Below are positions 62,307-64,000 of a stretch of 64,000 nt of DNA, in pieces. The stretch covers positions 62,001-126,000 of the forward strand of contig JAOTVX010000006.1 in the NCBI GenBank assembly GCA_029863175.1, written 5' to 3'. Position 1 is the first letter of the stretch. Each line of letters starts with the position of its first letter. The notes under the pieces were generated by a model, which saw only the letters and a program-made list of their open reading frames with translations, was not told the origin of the DNA and ran no database searches. Source of the stretch: Betaproteobacteria bacterium. Lineage in GTDB: Bacteria > Pseudomonadota > Gammaproteobacteria > Burkholderiales > SG8-41. Made by a program: the position numbers and the translations under genes.

Positions 62307-63041
62307 ATGAACGGCTGGTTTGAAGCGACGCTCGGCGCGGCTTTCCTCGCCGGGTTGGCGGGCGGCGCGCACTGCGCAGCGATGTGCGGCGGGCTGGTCG
62401 GCATCGCATCCGGGGCGCGCGCCCGCGAACTCAGCCATCGCACATGGTGGCAGCGTGCGCTTGCCTACAACGCTGGCCGCATCGCGAGCTATGTTGCTGC
62501 CGGAGCGCTGACCGGCGCGCTCGGCGCCGCCGGGCTTTCACTGCGCGGCACGCCACTTGTGCAGCAGACCCTGCTCGCGCTCATGAGCGGCGCGCTGATT
62601 GTGCTGGGCGCGTACGTCGGCGGCGTCGCGCCGCTGGTCCGCACGATCGAGTCTGCCGGCGCGGCTTTTTGGCGCCGCATCGAGCCGCACTCGCGCCGGT
62701 TCCTTCCCGCGGACTCGGCGCCGCGGGCATTCGGTCTCGGGATGGTCTGGGGCTGGCTGCCGTGCGGCATGGTCTACGCCGCCCTGATCGCGGCGCTTGC
62801 GACCGCAGATCCCTGGCACGGTGCGCCGCTCATGCTCGCATTCGGGCTGGGCACGCTTCCCAACCTGCTCGCCATCGGCGCGTCATTCGGCTATGTCGCG
62901 AGGGTGGCGCGCTCGCGCGCGGTGCGCACGGTGTTCGCCGTTCTGATCGTCGGCGTCGGTGTCTTCGGAATGGTCAAGGCGACGCAGCCGGCGCACGCGC
63001 CGGACGGACTCTCGGCAGCAGTAACAGTCCTGCTGCTTTAG
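62307..63041 (+). CDS. Sulfite exporter TauE/SafE-family membrane protein
   Basis: A 244-residue protein with about six helices, beginning FLAGLAGGAHCAAMCGGLVG. This HCxxMCGG motif marks the branch found next to cbb3 oxidase clusters and linked with copper or thiol handling (DsbD-like), rather than bona fide sulfite export. A later MVWGWLPCGMVY adds another Cys. Its stop overlaps that of convergent ubiT by 4 bp. Confidence 0.85.
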   Translation: MNGWFEATLGAAFLAGLAGGAHCAAMCGGLVGIASGARARELSHRTWWQRALAYNAGRIASYVAAGALTGALGAAGLSLRGTPLVQQTLLALMSGALIVLGAYVGGVAPLVRTIESAGAAFWRRIEPHSRRFLPADSAPRAFGLGMVWGWLPCGMVYAALIAALATADPWHGAPLMLAFGLGTLPNLLAIGASFGYVARVARSRAVRTVFAVLIVGVGVFGMVKATQPAHAPDGLSAAVTVLLL

Positions 63042-63517
63042 GCGCGACGCGGGAGCACGAGACTTGCGACGCGCCGCAGGACCCGGTGCGGCGCGAGGTC
63101 GGCCGCGCTCAAGGCGGGCAGGTTCGCCGAGTCGAGTGTGTTCTTCACCAGCAGGCCCAGATCGGTATCGCCCTGCATCACCAGGCGGCGCGCGAAGAAC
63201 AACGTGTCGGAGTCCTCGCTGCGCGACGCGAGGCACGCGAAATCGTAGGCCGTCGCGGCGATCGTGAGATCGGCCCCGGCGCCCTCGCTCCGGGGAATGA
63301 AGCGGCCGCGCTTGAGAGCGAAATCGAGCGTGAGACCGGCGTCGGTGACCTGTAGGCGAAGATGCCTTCCTTCGAGGGCGGCGCAGAGCTCATCAGTGAG
63401 CAGGCGATCGCGCATGGCATTGAGCGCCAGGCAGAACGCGAACGTCGGTGGCCTTTGCGGCAGGGCGGCGGCGATTCGTGCCAGAGCTTCAGGAAGATGA
63501 AAAGGTTCCGGTCTCAT
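63038..63517 (-). CDS. ubiT: Ubiquinone biosynthesis accessory factor UbiT (SCP2-like)
   Basis: A 159-residue lipid-binding SCP2-domain protein (FCLALNAMRDRLL, LRLQVTDAGLTLDFALK, RLVMQGDTDLGLLVKN). In E. coli UbiT acts with UbiU and UbiV in O2-independent ubiquinone synthesis. ATG 63517 is used; a TTG at 63547 just after the ubiV stop is also possible. It follows ubiV in the usual order, consistent with an anaerobic pathway. Confidence 0.85.
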   Translation of the reverse strand: MRPEPFHLPEALARIAAALPQRPPTFAFCLALNAMRDRLLTDELCAALEGRHLRLQVTDAGLTLDFALKRGRFIPRSEGAGADLTIAATAYDFACLASRSEDSDTLFFARRLVMQGDTDLGLLVKNTLDSANLPALSAADLAPHRVLRRVASLVLPRRA

Positions 63518-63547
63518 CGCGCGATCTCGGGAATTGGGTACCGGCAA

Positions 63548-64000
63548 TCATCTGGCACCGCTGACAAACTCCATGCCCGCGCGGCCGTGCCAGAACCCAT
63601 TGCAGCAGACACCTGCTTGTGCCGCTGCGCCGTCGGCGGCCTGGGCGGAAGAAAGCTCACCATCTGCCCAGCGCCGAAACGCGCGGAGCACTTCGGCGGT
63701 ACCCTGCGGCTGGGGGCTCACGCGCAGGACGTTGACCCCCATCTCGCGCAGCGTCGCTGCTTCGCCGAGCAGGTTGTAGGTCGCCGCGGACAGCGTCTGG
63801 GTTCCATTCAGAATGAGCAACGGCTGGTCCTCGCGTGTGGCGAGCGCGAGGCCCCCGGGGTGGTCCAGGCACGGAAATCCGCAGGTATCCTTGGGCACGT
63901 TGTAGTGGCGGGCGGTAAAACAGCGTGCTGAAAACGCGAGCGGCACGGAGCCGTAAGCGAAGATCTCGGTTTCGACGGCTTGCAGCTGAGCTTCCTGCAA
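63548..64000 (-). CDS. ubiV: U32-family protein UbiV, C-terminal part, 5' end beyond the window
   Basis: Residues equivalent to the C-terminal half of UbiV, open at the right edge. FSARCFTARHYN and the CGFPC pair 16-20 residues later provide three of the four cysteines for the [4Fe-4S] cluster, followed by GGLALATREDQPLLILNG. The N-terminal half and the start are outside the window. With UbiT it supports O2-independent ring hydroxylation. Confidence 0.85.
   Translation of the reverse strand: MQEAQLQAVETEIFAYGSVPLAFSARCFTARHYNVPKDTCGFPCLDHPGGLALATREDQPLLILNGTQTLSAATYNLLGEAATLREMGVNVLRVSPQPQGTAEVLRAFRRWADGELSSAQAADGAAAQAGVCCNGFWHGRAGMEFVSGAR

Overview
The window is high-GC proteobacterial DNA, most likely from a betaproteobacterium or a closely related gammaproteobacterium. 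It has a complete NirS-type denitrification and heme d1 locus, a cbb3 oxidase locus, FNR/DNR-type regulators, a class I-like PHA synthase and the UbiT/UbiV pair for O2-independent ubiquinone synthesis. Together these suggest a facultative, respiring, denitrifying organism. No rRNA, tRNA, phage or CRISPR array was found.

Region 1 (1-7751) is an unusual respiratory operon: a SCO/SenC copper-assembly protein; a diheme cytochrome b fused to a 2[4Fe-4S] ferredoxin and an MvhD-like domain; a small anchored protein; a divergent heme-copper oxidoreductase (HCO) subunit I; a diheme cytochrome b fused to a [2Fe-2S] ferredoxin and a FAD/NAD(P)H reductase; a remnant of a second HCO subunit; and a CtaA-like protein. 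No cytochrome c or CuA subunit is present. I consider this the best candidate for an undescribed system: a NOR-like terminal reductase apparently fed from the cytoplasm through b-type cytochrome fusions.

Region 2 (7688-22825) covers denitrification: DUF2249; a B12-binding radical SAM enzyme translationally coupled to nirE; nirS, nirM, nirC, nirF, nirDL, nirG, nirH, nirJ and nirN; DUF4202; a Dnr-like regulator; a SirB2-like membrane protein; and a hemerythrin protein.

Region 3 (22940-51630) looks like an anaerobic energy-saving or dormancy island. It has NAD salvage (pncA-pncB), a Lon-family protease, universal stress proteins, two APH-like kinases, PolX, archease-RtcB, a CBS protein, two ribosome-hibernation factors (one fused to a cold-shock domain), FtsH, a phosphoribosyltransferase, an alpha/beta hydrolase, a PRPP synthase, a PHA synthase, a NarX/NarL-like two-component pair, an FNR protein and a radical SAM/SPASM protein. 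The content parallels the mycobacterial DosR dormancy regulon, but the sites here are FNR/DNR-like.

Region 4 (51840-64000) is microaerobic and anaerobic respiration: ccoNOQP, a cytochrome b561, a MITE-like element directly abutting ccoG, ccoG, ccoH, a small membrane protein, Hsp20, a small cytochrome c, a second FNR, hemN, a TauE/SafE-like protein, ubiT and part of ubiV.

Two features unify the window. Twenty-one 14-bp FNR/DNR-like sites (TTGA[T/C]-N4-[A/G]TCAA) lie almost exclusively in intergenic DNA. In addition, at least fourteen intergenic loci carry short-word repeats, mostly with an inverted partner arm, and several run into the ends of coding sequences. Coordinates of starts are my choice from ribosome binding sites and protein alignment from memory; no database search was possible.
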